A DNA stretch of 64,000 bases from Amphibalanus amphitrite (GCF_019059575.1 NW_024883004.1:1-64000); one strand, 5' to 3'; counted from the first letter of the stretch, positions 1 to 12,281 are shown. Notes: generated by a model not told the origin, from the sequence alone. Numbers and translations are program-made.

Positions 1-3000
1 TTTGGCGATCAGACGAACCCTTGAGGCACTTTTGACGCGCCCCTTCCTTTAAGGGCCGATTAAGGGGTAAGGGGTAAGTTGCACACATCTGGAACCCGAG
101 CTGCGGCTAGATATTGACCCGAGAATCGATTGCGACCCTTATTTCGGCGATCAGACGAACCCTTGAGGCACTTTGACGCGCCCCTTCCTTTAAGGCCGAT
201 TAAGGGGTAAGGGGTAAGTTGCACACATCTGGAACCCGAGGCTGCGGCTAGATATTGACCCGAGGAATCGATGCGACCCTTATTTTGGCGATCAGACGAA
301 CCCTTGAGGCACTTTTGACGCGCCCCTTCCTTTAAGGGCCGATTAAGGGTAAGGGTAAGTTGCACACATCTGGAACCCGAGGCTGCGGCTAGATATTGAC
401 CCGAGGAATCGATTGCGACCCTTATTTTGGCGATCAGACGAACCCTTGAGGCACTTTTGACGCGCCCCTTCCTTTAAGGGCCGATTAAGGGTAAGGGTAA
501 GTTGCACACATCTGGAACCCGAGGCTGCGGCTAGATATTGACCCGAGGAATCGATTGCGACCCTTATTTTGGCGATCAGACGAACCCTTGAGGCACTTTT
601 GACGCGCCCCTTCCTTTAAGGGCCGATTAAGGGGTAAGGGGTAAGTTGCACACATCTGGAACCCGAGGCTGCGGCTAGATATTGACCCGGGAATCGATTG
701 CGACCCTTATTTTGGCGATCAGACGAACCCTTGAGGCACATTTGACGCGCCCCTTTTAAGGGCCGATTAAGGGTGTAAGGTAAGTTGCACACATCTGGAA
801 CCCGAGGCTGCGGCTAGATATTGACCCGAGGAATCGATTGCGACCCTTATTTGGCGATCAGACGAACCCTTGAGGCACTTTTGACGCGCCCCTTCCTTTA
901 AGGGCCGATTAAGGGGTAAGTTGCACACATCTGGAACCCGAGGTTGCGGCTAGATATTGACCCGAGGAATCGATTGCGACCCTTATTTTGGCGATCAGAC
1001 GAACCCTTGAGGCACTTTTGACGCGCCCCTTCTTTTAAGGGCCGATTAAGGGGTAAGGGGTAACTTGCACACATCTGGAACCCGAGGCTGCGGCTAGATA
1101 TTGACCCGAGGAATCGATTGCGACCCTTATTTTGGCGATCAGACGAACCCTTGAGGCACTTTTGACGGCGCCCCTTCCTTTAAGGGCCGATTAAGGGGTA
1201 GGGTAAGTTGCACACATCTGGAACCCGAGGCTGCGGCTAGATATTGACCCGAGGAATCGATTGCGACCCTTATTTTGGCGATCAGACGAACCCTTGAGGC
1301 ACTTTTGACGCGCCCCTTCCTTTAAGGGCCGATTAAGGGTAAGGGTAAGTTGCACACATCTGAAACCCGAGGCTGCTGCGGCTAGATATTGACCCGAGAA
1401 TCGAGTGCGACCCTTATTTTGGCGATCAGACGAACCCTTGAGGCACTTTTGACGCGCCCCTTCCTTTAAGGGCCGATTAAGGGGTAAGGGGTAAGTTGCA
1501 CACATCTGGAACCCGAGGCTGCGGCTAGATATTGACCCGAGGAATCGATTGCGACCCTTATTTTGGCGATCAGACGAACCCTTGAGGCACTTTTGACGCG
1601 CCCCTTCCTTTAAGGGCCGATTAAGGGGTAAGGGGTAAGTTGCACACATCTGGAACCCGAGGCTGCGGCTAGATATTGACCCGAGGAATCGATTGCGACC
1701 CTTATTTGACGTTCAGGACGAACCCTTGAGGCACTTTTGACGCGCCCCTTCCTTTAAGGGCCGATTAAGGGGTAAGGGGTAAGTTGCACACATCTGAAAC
1801 CCGAGGCTGCGGCTAGATATTGACCCGAGGAATCGAGTGCGACCCTTATTTTGGCGATCAGACGAACCCTTGAGGCACTTTTGACGCGCCCCTTCCTTTA
1901 AGGGCCGATGAAGGGGTAAGGGGTAAGTTGCACACATCTGGAACCCGAGGCTGCGGCTAGATATTGACCCGAGGAATCGATTGCGACCCTTATTTTGGCG
2001 ATCAGACGAACCCTTGAGGCACTTTTGACGCGCCCCTTCCTTTAAGGGCCGATTAAGGGGTAAGGGGTAAGTTGCACACATCTGGAACCCGAGGCTGCGG
2101 CTAGATATTGACCCGAGGAATCGATTGCGACCCTTATTCGGCGATCAGACGAACCCTTGAGGCACTTTTGACGCGCCCCTTCCTTTAAGGGCCGATTAAG
2201 GGGTAAGGGGTAAGTTGCACACATCTGGAACCCGAGGTTGCGGCTAGATATTGACCCGAGGAATCGATTGCGACCCTTATTTTGGCGATCAGACGAACCC
2301 TTGAGGCACTTTTGACGCGCCCCTTCTTTTAAGGGCCGATTAAGGGGTAAGGGGTAAGTTGCACACATCTGGAACCCGAGGCTGCGGCTAGATATTGACC
2401 CGAGGAATCGATTGCGACCCTTATTTTGGCGATCAGACGAACCCTTGAGGCACTTTTGACGCGCCCCTTCCTTTAAGGGCCGATGAAGGGGTAAGGGGTA
2501 AGTTGCACACATCTGGAACCCGAGGCTGCGGCTAGATATTGACCCGAGGAATCGATTGCGACCCTTATTTTGGCGATCAGACGAACCCTTGAGGCACTTT
2601 TGACGCGCCCCTTCCTTTAAGGGCCGATTAAGGGGTAAGGGGTAAGTTGCACACATCTGAAACCCGAGGCTGCGGCTAGATATTGACCCGAGGAATCGAT
2701 TGCGACCCTTATTTTGGCGATCAGACGAACCCTTGAGGCACTTTTGACGCGCCCCTTCCTTTAAGGGCCGATTAAGGGGTAAGGGGTAAGTTGCACACAT
2801 CTGGAACCCGAGGCTGCGGCTAGATATTGACCCGAGGAATCGATTGCGACCCTTATTTTGGCGATCAGACGAACCCTTGAGGCACTTTGACGCGCCCCTT
2901 CCTTTAAGGGCCGATTAAGGGGAAAGGGGTAAGTTGCACACATCTGGAACCCGAGGCTGCGGCTAGATATTGACCCGAGGAATCGATTGCGACCCTTATT

Positions 3001-6000
3001 TTGGCGATCAGACGAACCCTTGAGGCACTTTTGACGCGCCCCTTCCTTTAAGGGCCGATTAAGGGGTAAGGGGTAAGTTGCACTTATCTGGAACCCGAGG
3101 TTGCGGCTAGATATTGACCCGAGGAATCGATTGCGACCCTTATTTTGGCGATCAGACGAACCCTTGAGGCACTTTTGACGCGCCCCTTCCTTTAAGGGCC
3201 GATTAAGGGATAAGGGGTAAGTTGCACACATCTGGAACCCGAGGCTGCGGCTAGATATTGACCCGAGGAATCGATTGCGACCCTTATTTTGGCGATCAGA
3301 CGAACCCTTGAGGCACTTTTGACGCGCCCCTTCCTTTAAGGGCCGATTAAGGGGTAAGGGGTAAGTTGCACACATCTGGAACCCGAAGGCTGCGGCTAGA
3401 TATTGACCCGAGGAATCGATTGCGACCCTTATTTTGGCGATCAGACGAACCCTTGAGGCACTTTTGACGCGCCCCTTCCTTTAAGGGCCGATTAAGGGGT
3501 AAGGGGTAAGCTGCACACATCTGGAACCCGAGGCTGCGGCTAGATATTGACCCGAGGAATCGATTGCGACCCTTATTTTGGCGATCAGACGAACCCTTGA
3601 GGCACTTTTGACGCGCCCCTTCCTTTAAGGGCCGATTAAGGGGTAAGGGGTAAGTTGCACACATCTGGAACCCGAGGCTGCGGCTAGATATTGACCCGAG
3701 GAATCGATTGCGACCCTTATTTTGGCGATCAGACGAACCCTTGAGGCACTTTTGACGCGCCCCTTCCTTTAAGGGCCGATTAAGGGGTAAGGGGTAAGTT
3801 GCACACATCTGGAACCCGAGGCTGCGGCTAGATATTGACCCGAGGAATCGATTGCGACCCTTATTTTGGCGATCAGACGAACCCTTGAGGCACTTTTGAC
3901 GCGCCCCTTCCTTTAAGGGCCGATTAAGGGGTAAGGGGTAAGTTGCACACATCTGGAACCCGAGGCTGCGGCTAGATATTGACCCGGGGAATCGATTGCG
4001 ACCCTTATTTTGGCGATCAGACGAACCCTTGAGGCACATTTGACGCGCCCCTTCCTTTAAGGGCCGATTAAGGGGTAAGGGGTAAGTTGCACACATCTGG
4101 AACCCGAGGCTGCGGCTAGATATTGACCCGAGGAATCGATTGCGACCCTTATTTTGGCGATCAGACGAACCCTTGAGGCACTTTTGACGCGCCCCTTCCT
4201 TTAAGGGCTGATTAAGGGGTAAGGGGTAAGTTGCACACATCTGGAACCCGAGGTTGCGGCTAGATATTGACCCGAGGAATCGATTGCGACCCTTATTTTG
4301 GCGATCAGACGAACCCTTGAGGCACTTTTGACGCGCCCCTTCCTTTAAGGGCCGATTAAGGGGTAAGGGGTAAGTTGCACACATCTGGAACCCGAGGCTG
4401 CGGCTAGATATTGACCCGAGGAATCGATTGCGACCCTTATTTTGGCGATCAGACGAACCCTTGAGGCACTTTTGACGCGCCCCTTCCTTTAAGGGCCGAT
4501 TAAGGGGTAAGGGGTAAGTTGCACACATCTGGAACCCGAGGCTGCGGCTAGATATTGACCCGAGGAATCGATTGCGACCCTTATTTTGGCGATCAGACGA
4601 ACCCTTGAGGCACTTTTGACGCGCCCCTTCCTTTAAGGGCCGATTAAGGGGTAAGGGGTAAGTTGCACACATCTGGAACCCGAGGCTGCGGCTAGATATT
4701 GACCCGAGGAATCGATTGCGACCCTTATTTCGGCGATCAGACGAACCCTTGAGGCACTTTTGACGCGCCCCTTCCTTTAAGGGCCGATTAAGGGGTAAGG
4801 GGTAAGTTGCACACATCTGGAACCCAAGGCTGCGGCTAGATATTGACCCGAGGAATCGATTGCGACCCTTATTTTGGCGATCAGAGGAACCCTTGAGGCA
4901 CTTTTGACGCGCCCCTTCCTTTAAGGGCCGATTAAGGGGTAAGGGGTAAGTTGCACACATCTGGAACCCGAGGCTGCGGCTAGATATTGACCCGAGGAAT
5001 CGATTGCGACCCTTATTTTGGCGATCAGACGAACCCTTGAGGCACTTTTGACGCGCCCCTTCCTTTAAGGGCCGATTAAGGGGTAAGGGGTAAGTTGCAC
5101 ACATCTGGAACCCGAGGCTGCGGCTAGATATTGACCCGAGGAATCGATTGCGACCCTTATTTTGGCGATCAGACGAACCCTTGAGGCACTTTGACGCGCC
5201 CCTTCCTTTAAGGGCCGATTAAGGGGTAAGGGGTAAGTTGCACACATCTGGAACCCGAGGCTGCGGCTAGATATTGACCCGAGGAATCGATTGCAACCCT
5301 TATTTTGGCGATCAGACGAACCCTTGAGGCACTTTTGACGCGCCCCTTCCTTTAAGGGCCGATTAAGGGGTAAGGGGTAAGTTGCACACATCTGGAACCC
5401 GAGGCTGCGGCTAGATATTGACCCGAGGAATCGATTGCGACCCTTATTTTGGCGATCAGACGAACCCTTGAGGCACTTTTGACGCGCCCCTTCCTTTAAG
5501 GGCCGATTAAGGGGTAAGGGGTAAGTTGCACACATCTGGAACCCGAGGCTGCGGCTAGATATTGACCCGAGGAATCGATTGCGACCCTTATTTCGGCGAT
5601 CAGACGAACCCTTGAGGCACTTTTGACGCGCCCCTTCCTTTAAGGGCCGATTAAGGGGTAAGGGGTAAGTTGCACACATCTGGAACCCGAGGCTGCGGCT
5701 AGATATTGACCCGAGGAATCGATTGCGACCCTTATTTTGGCGATCAGACGAACCCTTGAGGCACTTTTGACGCGCCCCTTCCTTTAAGGGCCGATTAAGG
5801 GGTAAGGGGTAAGTTGCACACATCTGGAACCCGAGGCTGCGGCTAGATATTGACCCGAGGAATCGATTGCGACCCTTATTTTGGCGATCAGACGAACCCT
5901 TGAGGCACTTTTGACGCGCCCCTTCCTTTAAGGGCCGATTAAGGGGTAAGGGGTAAGTTGCACACATCTGGAACCCGAGGCTGCGGCTAGATATTGACCC

Positions 6001-6820
6001 GAGGAATCGATTGCGACCCTTATTTCGGCGATCAGACGAACCCTTGAGGCACTTTTGACGCGCCCCTTCCTTTAAGGGCCGATTAAGGGGTAAGGGGTAA
6101 GTTGCACACATCTGGAACCCAAGGCTGCGGCTAGATATTGACCCGAGGAATCGATTGCGACCCTTATTTTGGCGATCAGAGGAACCCTTGAGGCACTTTT
6201 GACGCGCCCCTTCCTTTAAGGGCCGATTAAGGGGTAAGGGGTAAGTTGCACACATCTGGAACCCGAGGCTGCGGCTAGATATTGACCCGAGGAATCGATT
6301 GCGACCCTTATTTTGGCGATCAGACGAACCCTTGAGGCACTTTTGACGCGCCCCTTCCTTTAAGGGCCGATTAAGGGGTAAGGGGTAAGTTGCACACATC
6401 TGGAACCCGAGGCTGCGGCTAGATATTGACCCGAGGAATCGATTGCGACCCTTATTTTGGCGATCAGACGAACCCTTGAGGCACTTTTGACGCGCCCCTT
6501 CCTTTAAGGGCCGATTAAGGGGTAAGGGGTAAGTTGCACACATCTGGAACCCGAGGCTGCGGCTAGATATTGACCCGAGGAATCGATTGCGACCCTTATT
6601 TTGGCGATCAGACGAACCCTTGAGGCACTTTTGACGCGCCCCTTCCTTTAAGGGCCGATGAAGGGGTAAGGGGTAAGTTGCACACATCTGGAACCCGAGG
6701 CTGCGGCTAGATATTGACCCGGGGAATCGATTGCGACCCTTATTTTGGCGATCAGACGAACCCTTGAGGCACTTTTGACGCGCCCCTTCCTTTAAGGGCC
6801 GATTAAGGGGTAAGGGGTAA
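1..6820. repeat. 144-bp satellite DNA array, about 47 head-to-tail monomers
   Basis: A 144-bp monomer recurs without interruption from the window start and ends abruptly near 6820 at a GTAAGAGCTAGGG junction. Monomers from about 3400 onward are nearly identical. Those from 1 to about 1700 carry many 1-bp homopolymer losses and small indels. Because 144 is a multiple of three, one frame of the minus strand stays open for long stretches (up to 585 codons at 3347-5104), but this is a by-product of the period. Each monomer holds complementary CCCCTT and AAGGGG tracts that could form a hairpin. The array extends beyond the window to the left. Confidence 0.97.
4731..6179. repeat. Higher-order duplication inside the satellite (offset 1295 bp, nine monomers)
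   Basis: Three linked monomer variants recur together at a fixed offset of 1295 bp: TTTCGGCG at 4731 and 6026, AACCCAAGG at 4821 and 6116, and CAGAGGAAC at 4881 and 6176. The offset equals nine 144-bp monomers minus one base; a one-T deletion near 5187 accounts for it. This shows block amplification or gene conversion over the single-monomer array. The limits of the duplicated block cannot be set because flanking monomers are identical. Confidence 0.75.
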
Positions 6821-7761
6821 GAGCTAGGGCCAAATAAAGGTCATATTCTTGCTCCCCGTCCCCCAATTGACCTAATATGAGTTTTTTAAGCGATTCTGAA
6901 TCCGACGCTGTATTCGTTGCTGTTGCTGACGCTAACTTCACGGACATGTCTAATATGACGGTCAATCAGCGCAGCGGTGTAACAAGTTCTTAATTGGCAG
7001 CCTGGCCTGGTGCTACCCATATAACCATTCAGACTTAACTCATCACACAAATGAATTTTGAGATTTCTCGAATAAAATGGCCTAGATGTAGCACCTAAGC
7101 CTTATCTTTTTAATATTCATTCAATTAGATGTGTCTCACTCACCCAATTACTTATCCATCGCTCATGAAACATGTATGAAGTGTGTCCCTGTTCAGAGTT
7201 GATTGATAAGTTAGGTACTGTCATACCCTATCCATGGAACATTTCGGACACGGCATCCGTTCGGTAACCATATGGTACGAGTCTCTCTTTGTAACGCCAG
7301 GCTGCCGAAATACATCCTTTTGAGAGGCCCCGGCTCGTGAGCCGACTGCGTTCGACTGACCCGTTTCTCTGCGGGGATGAGGGGGGAGGCGGGGGGGGGG
7401 GTTCGGAGAAGGTAGCCTCATGGACGCCCGCCGCGCGGTGTGGACGGTACAGGTGCTGGGTCGCAGCGGCCTAAATAACACCCCGTGGTTCGAATTGATG
7501 CTAGTTACGACGATCAGTCAGATCGTTGTTTTGACGGCAGACATCTGTCTCGATCGAGACATTTGTCCTCGTTGGCATCTTAACGTCGCCGTTACATCAT
7601 GTTGATATGTTACCGCGCCCATTTTCATCAGCAACTGTGCATTTTACCCTCAAGCATCCATGCCCCTAAACCTCGAGCTCTGACACCTCTGCCCCCTGTT
7701 TCAGTGACGAGTCTGGCCGTGCCCTCTACACCTCTGTTCTCTGAGTTTTTATTTTTTGCAG
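6821..7761. other. Non-coding flank between the satellite and the receptor exon
   Basis: Unique sequence without a recognisable exon. It holds a G-rich run near 7380-7403. From 7731 it becomes a pyrimidine-rich tract ending in TTTTTTGCAG at 7761, the outermost of the stacked 3' splice acceptors. It is probably intron of the receptor gene whose terminal exon follows. Confidence 0.5.
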
Positions 7762-7949
7762 TGGTGGGTGCTGACCGTCCTCCGACACCCGGTCTCTGTG
7801 TGTTTCAGTGGTGGATGCTGACCGTCCTCCAACGGCCGGTCTCTGTGTGTTTCAGTGGTGGGTGCTGACCGTCCTCCAACGGCCGGTCTCTGTGTGTTTC
7901 AGTGGTGGGTGCTGACCGTCCTCCAACACCCGGTCTCTGTGTGTTTCAG
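7762..7949 (+). repeat. Four extra 47-bp copies of a 3' splice acceptor and exon start
   Basis: A 47-bp unit, made of the exon's first codons TGGTGGGTGCTG plus the preceding intron end TGTGTGTTTCAG, is repeated in tandem. Candidate exon starts lie at 7762, 7809, 7856, 7903 and 7950, each preceded by a pyrimidine tract and AG. The last one gives the open receptor exon. The unit is not a multiple of three. Read in the exon frame, entry at 7762, 7809 or 7856 meets TGA at the next copy, and entry at 7903 meets TGA inside the exon. Confidence 0.85.
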
Positions 7950-8159
7950 TGGTGGGTGCTGGGCGTGCTGCCCATCTGGCAGAAGTTTGCGCCGCCACCC
8001 TTCTGGTTCGTTCAGCTGACCACCACGTTCACCAACCTGGGCGGCTGTCTGAACCTGCTCGTGTACGCGCGCATCCGGCGACGGAAGCCGCCCACGCCGC
8101 CGGTGGCCATCGTCGGCCGGCCGTTCGAGAACAGCCAGCAGTCGAGCGGCGGCACCTGA
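7950..8159 (+). CDS. Terminal exon of a rhodopsin-like (class A) GPCR, transmembrane helix 7 and C-tail; partial
   Basis: The exon encodes 69 residues and ends at TGA 8157-8159. After an acceptor (GTGTTTCAG) the translation starts WWVLGVLPIW, then a short loop rich in Pro and aromatic residues. A helix TTTFTNLGGCLNLLVYARI follows, with a basic RIRRRK stretch right after it. The N-L-x-V-Y-A element sits where class A receptors carry NPxxY at the end of helix 7. Replacement of the Pro is also seen in some neuropeptide receptors with NxxIY-type motifs. The short tail is Pro/Ser/Gly rich. Upstream exons are not in the window: they must lie left of the satellite or be lost. Ligand and subfamily cannot be told. 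The splice entry is phase 0. A pseudogene remnant is possible. Confidence 0.55.
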   Translation, partial: WWVLGVLPIWQKFAPPPFWFVQLTTTFTNLGGCLNLLVYARIRRRKPPTPPVAIVGRPFENSQQSSGGT

Positions 8160-9914
8160 CGGTGGTCGCGCCGCGACGGTGCCGCCGGCGGCGGCCCGGC
8201 GCTCACCGCGCGGGACTCGCGCGCCACCACCGTCGTGCTCTGGCTGCAGACGCTCGGCCGCCAGTGATGTCACCGGCGCCGCGCGACACTCACAGTTCAT
8301 ACACACCACTGACGTCATCAACCGACCGAGCCAGTGACGTCACCCGTGCCCCAGTGACGTCAGTGGTGTTTGATGACGTCAGTGGTGGACCGGTGCCGTT
8401 ATGATACGAATCGATGCGCTGTAGTCTGCTAAGTGAAACGCAAGGTTAAGATTTCGATGCTCGAAAGCGGCGGCTCTATACGAGAAGAAATATGTATAAT
8501 GCATGTGTGCTGAGATTTACCATTATTGAATTATTGACTCGCCATTTTAACGCGACAGAACTAAATATTTTCAGAAATGGCCGAAGTATTGGAATATTTT
8601 TCATCTTGAACGGTGGCCGGCGAGTATTCAGGGGCGTGGATGTCCATACGTTTGTCCACTGGCGCTCAACGACTCGTATTCCGGACTGAGGATGGACAGG
8701 GACAGAGTGCTGCTGTATCTATTGTCCAGTGTTCTGGCGAACAGGGGCAGGGCGCTGCTGTGTGTACGAGTGTTGTCCAGTGTCCAGTCGGCCGTCCTCC
8801 GGGCTAAAGACGGCGGTGGCGGTGTGTTGTTACCTGGCTCCGGAGTCTCAGGTTGTGAGCTGTGTGACGCACTGTGGCCGATCGCGAGGTGTGCAGTGAC
8901 GGCGCCCCGGCTCCGCTAGTCGGCGCCCCGGCTCCCCGGGCCGGCGCCCCCAGATCGGCGCCCCGCACGGACCGTGCGCGGCTCCAGGCTCAATGTAGAC
9001 CGGTCGCCGGGCAGCGGTGTGGTGGTCCCTGCACAGTAGAGCGCCGGCCACTCTATACCGACCCAGCCGTCGACGTGTTGTTGTGATGTGGTGTTGTCGT
9101 CCGGTAAAAGCAGGCTTTGGAGTGTACGGGTGCGGCCTTCGCTCGCAGCGGGCGGGAGGGCACAATACTGAACCGCATTTAACGGTGAATGACGGTATGT
9201 GAATGACCAGGAATCATTGATCGTTTGTTCTGGATAGGTATCGTTTGTTTCATAGGATTCGTAAAAGGTCTAGATATTCCTGGTGAGCTAATCATTGTTT
9301 TACCAGAGGTGTGACCGTGCTGTTTCACATGCTTTATTCTATTTCATTATATTTAACTCACAAGCACGACTTATTGTGCCGTTTATACCTTATGTAAGAA
9401 ACATCACTATGATAGTATGTTACACAAGAGCGTTGTGTAGAGATGGATGCCACTGGCAGAGGGGAGGGAGGAGGGTATTAATGTCAAGTGTAGCTCCATG
9501 CTTCATCAGTGATGAAGATCGGTAGGTAAGAATTGTATAGGGAAGTTATCTGTTCATTCATTTAACATCACTTTTGTTTTCTGTTATTTCCTGTAAGTAA
9601 TTATGCTGTATTTTCACAGTGTCAATTACGCACAATATCGTACATACCTTTTGTTTATGTGGAGTGTCCAGAATACACTGCATTCCTAACTCGCCGTATA
9701 TCACGATTTACCGGTCTCACTTACCACAAACTGGCTTACACGTGTATATTCTAGTGCTCGCTAAGCCTGCAAAGGACCACTGAAGCACGCTCTCGGTCTG
9801 GAAATTAGCTAAAAGCGGCCCGGACACGTTCGGTCATACTGTCTCAGTTCACACTGGCCACTGGCTCCCCGCGTCTGGGCCCGCCGCCGCCGCCGACAGC
9901 ACGTGCCTGCAGCC
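8160..9914. other. 3' flank of the receptor exon; no further gene seen
   Basis: A GC-rich stretch to about 9170 carries the CRE cluster at 8310-8381 and a C-rich run of GGCGCCCCGGCTCC type repeats near 8900-8970. AT-rich unique DNA follows to the first TTAA element. No clear AATAAA close to the stop codon and no convincing exon was found. Short open frames here look like chance. Confidence 0.5.
8310..8381. promoter_or_regulatory. Cluster of four perfect CRE palindromes (TGACGTCA)
   Basis: TGACGTCA occurs at 8310-8317, 8335-8342, 8355-8362 and 8374-8381, four perfect octamers in 72 bp. This octamer is the full CRE bound by CREB/ATF bZIP dimers. The cluster lies 150-225 bp after the receptor stop codon, so it is in the 3' UTR or an enhancer just downstream. 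Function is inferred from the motif only. Confidence 0.55.
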
Positions 9915-9918
9915 TTAA

Positions 9919-11093
9919 CCCGCGCCCCAGTGTCAGTCTGGATTTTCCACGACCTGGTGTGGGGGGTGTTTGAACACCCCCCCCCCACACACACACACAC
10001 TAACTCGGCTCCTGGGCCACGTAGCGACACGCGGTAAGCGGCAATCGAAAGAACGTCCAAAACAAGGACGAAAACACTTCGGTCATTTTTTTGGGGTCAG
10101 GTCAAAGGTCAGGTCACCAGAGGTCACCAAAGGTAAAATGTTGACTATTTCAACATTTTGGAAACTGCCAACGGCTATCTCGGGAACTGACAGAGCTACA
10201 GCGCCGCGGAAAAGCGCATTCGATAGCCCTTTTACAGACCTTTCTGTGTAATGTTCTCAGATTTGACCTCAGGTCAACGGTTTAGCCTCCAGAGGGCAAA
10301 AACTAAAAAAAATAGCCGTTTTTACGAAAATCGGTTTTTCTACGATAACTTTTGACTCAAAAGAGCCATGACATTACTTTTGCCAGCATCGTGTTCCTCT
10401 CGTCGAGATGCGTCGAATGAACTATAAGTTGACATTGAAAGATGAACTTGAAAATTTGACCTCAGGTCAAGGTCATGACCTGACCGGAAAAGGTCATGTT
10501 GCATATCAGTCGATCCGCAACGTCGAGCCGAACACATCTAAGGCGTTTTCAGCGCTCTAGCACGCCTCTATCAGAAGTTATTAGCGAAAAACTGTTAGAT
10601 TCTGTTCGTGACCTGAGATGACCTCGGGGACATAACGAGGGGTCACAGTTGCCATTTTCCGGTTCAGTGTGTCAATTTTACCTACATCTCGATGTTTGAG
10701 AGTGTCTAGAATAGCGTTCGTGCAAAACAGACGCTTTTCAATTGACTTATAATGGAGAGGCCGCAAAATTGACCTGACCTTAGGTCACCGATATCAAAAT
10801 TCCGAGATTAACATTTTATAGATAATGTTTCTCTAATCAATCGCTGAAAGTTTCAAGGCAATCGATGAATCGGTGTAGCTATCACGAGCATTCTTATTTT
10901 TTCTGAGGTGAGGTCACTTGGCGTGACCTGGTGACCTGACCTAAGGTGACCTGGGTCTGAAATTTTCACAACATGTGCGGAAAAGATGTTCGAACAGGTG
11001 TGCCAAAAACGGCGGCGCGAAGCGGCGCCGTTTTTGAGATATCTGCGAAAAACCGCAGGGGGTGTTCAAACACCCCCCACACTTGGGCGCGGG
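9919..11093. mobile_element. TTAA-flanked non-autonomous DNA element 1 (piggyBac-type)
   Basis: TTAA at 9915-9918 and 11094-11097 flanks inverted termini CCCGCGCCCCAGTG (left) and the complement of CCCGCGCCCAAGTG (right). Next to each end is a second inverted block (GGGGTGTTTGAACACCCC type). The interior has many TGACCT/AGGTCA motifs and no transposase. TTAA target duplication with CCC-starting termini is the hallmark of piggyBac superfamily elements. Classification is inferred from ends only. Confidence 0.75.
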
Positions 11094-11104
11094 TTAACAC
11101 TTAA

Positions 11105-12277
11105 CCCTCGCCCCGTTGGGGGGGCATTTTGGCCCCCCTGTGGTTTTTCCTAAATAGCAAGAAAACGGCGGCGCGCAGCGCCGCCAAATTTTCAGTACCT
11201 TCTCGGGCATCAATTTGACACCTTCACACCAAATTTCAAGTCTTAGGTCACCTTAGGTCAGGAGTTATTGAGGTCAAACTGAGGTAATGTTCGAGCAAAA
11301 ATGAGCAAAAAACATGCAATCTTGAAACGCTCACCAAATCTACAGTTATCAAGCAATTTCAAAGTTCTTTATATGGTCTGGTAGACAAAAAGCGGTGCTA
11401 CAAAACTGCTATCTCGGATTTTCAAAATGTTTGGTTTTTGACCCCCAAAAATTCAAAAAATTGATTTTTTTTAGAAAAACTAAAAAAAAATCCAAAAACT
11501 TTCCGAATTTCGGAAAAATAGGAATACGTGTGATAGTCCCTGCGCTCTTCTATATACATACCAAATTTCAGATCGATATCTCGTTTTTTGGTCAAGTTAT
11601 AGCGAAAAAACTGTTCAAAAATGATGACGTCAAATTTTTGAACCGAATTTTTAGCGATTCTAGACCACGTACGCCAAAACAAAGACCACCATTGCACTCC
11701 CCGTGACGAGCTGCATCGATTCGATACCCATTTTATGCAAAAATATCAACTTTAAAATTTGACCTAATTTGACCTGACCTTGACCTGACCTTGACCTGAC
11801 CTTGACCAAAACGTGACCTAAGCTGGCCCCGAAGGCTGCCTGACCCACATAATCGCATTTGTCATGTAAAATGGACCATAAAACATGTATCACACGACAC
11901 TTTCATATTGTGACCCCCCAGTGACCTGACCTCTGTGACCTGACCTGGTATCAGTGACCTCAAATAGCAAAATATGTGTTTGAAGAACATCTCCCCATCG
12001 ATGATTTTCAATGAAATCCATTTTACTCGATTTAACAACGCATTTCCTGAAATGCCTGTAAACGGTGAAAATTGGACCTTTGACCTGACCTGTGACGTCA
12101 TTGGTTTGACCTAGGTCAATAAAATTGGGTCACAAGGTAGTTCCCTGATAGGGCTATCCAACACCGTTTGCCGCTTGTCGCTAGGTTGCGTGGTTCTCGA
12201 GATCTTAGGGGGGGGGCCAAAATGCCCCCCCCCCCCCAACGGGGCGCGTTGCTCGGCAGAGCCCAACGGGGCGCGGG
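11105..12277. mobile_element. TTAA-flanked non-autonomous DNA element 2 (piggyBac-type)
   Basis: TTAA at 11101-11104 and 12278-12281. The left end is CCCTCGCCCCGTTGGGGG and the right end is the complement of CCCGCGCCCCGTTGGG. An inner inverted pair (GGGGGGCATTTTGGCCCCCC) follows at both sides. It abuts element 1 with only three bases (CAC) between their TTAA sites. TGACCT repeats are dense near 11760-11815 and 11920-11950. No open reading frame of a transposase is visible. Confidence 0.78.
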
Positions 12278-12281
12278 TTAA

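Noticed and set aside
1191..6687. Long minus-strand open frames encoding 48-residue repeats (MCATYPLPLNR...)
   Set aside because: They arise because the satellite monomer is 144 bp (48 codons) and one frame lacks a stop. Indels in the array break the frame without sign of selection, and there is no start context or non-repeat protein.
1..6820. TAAGGGG runs resembling telomeric repeats
   Set aside because: They are two short copies inside each 144-bp monomer, not a continuous telomeric tract, and do not match TTAGG or TTAGGG arrays.
7899..8321. Minus-strand 140-codon frame opposite the receptor exon
   Set aside because: It is the shadow of the GC-rich plus-strand exon; the plus frame has a transmembrane helix and a splice acceptor.
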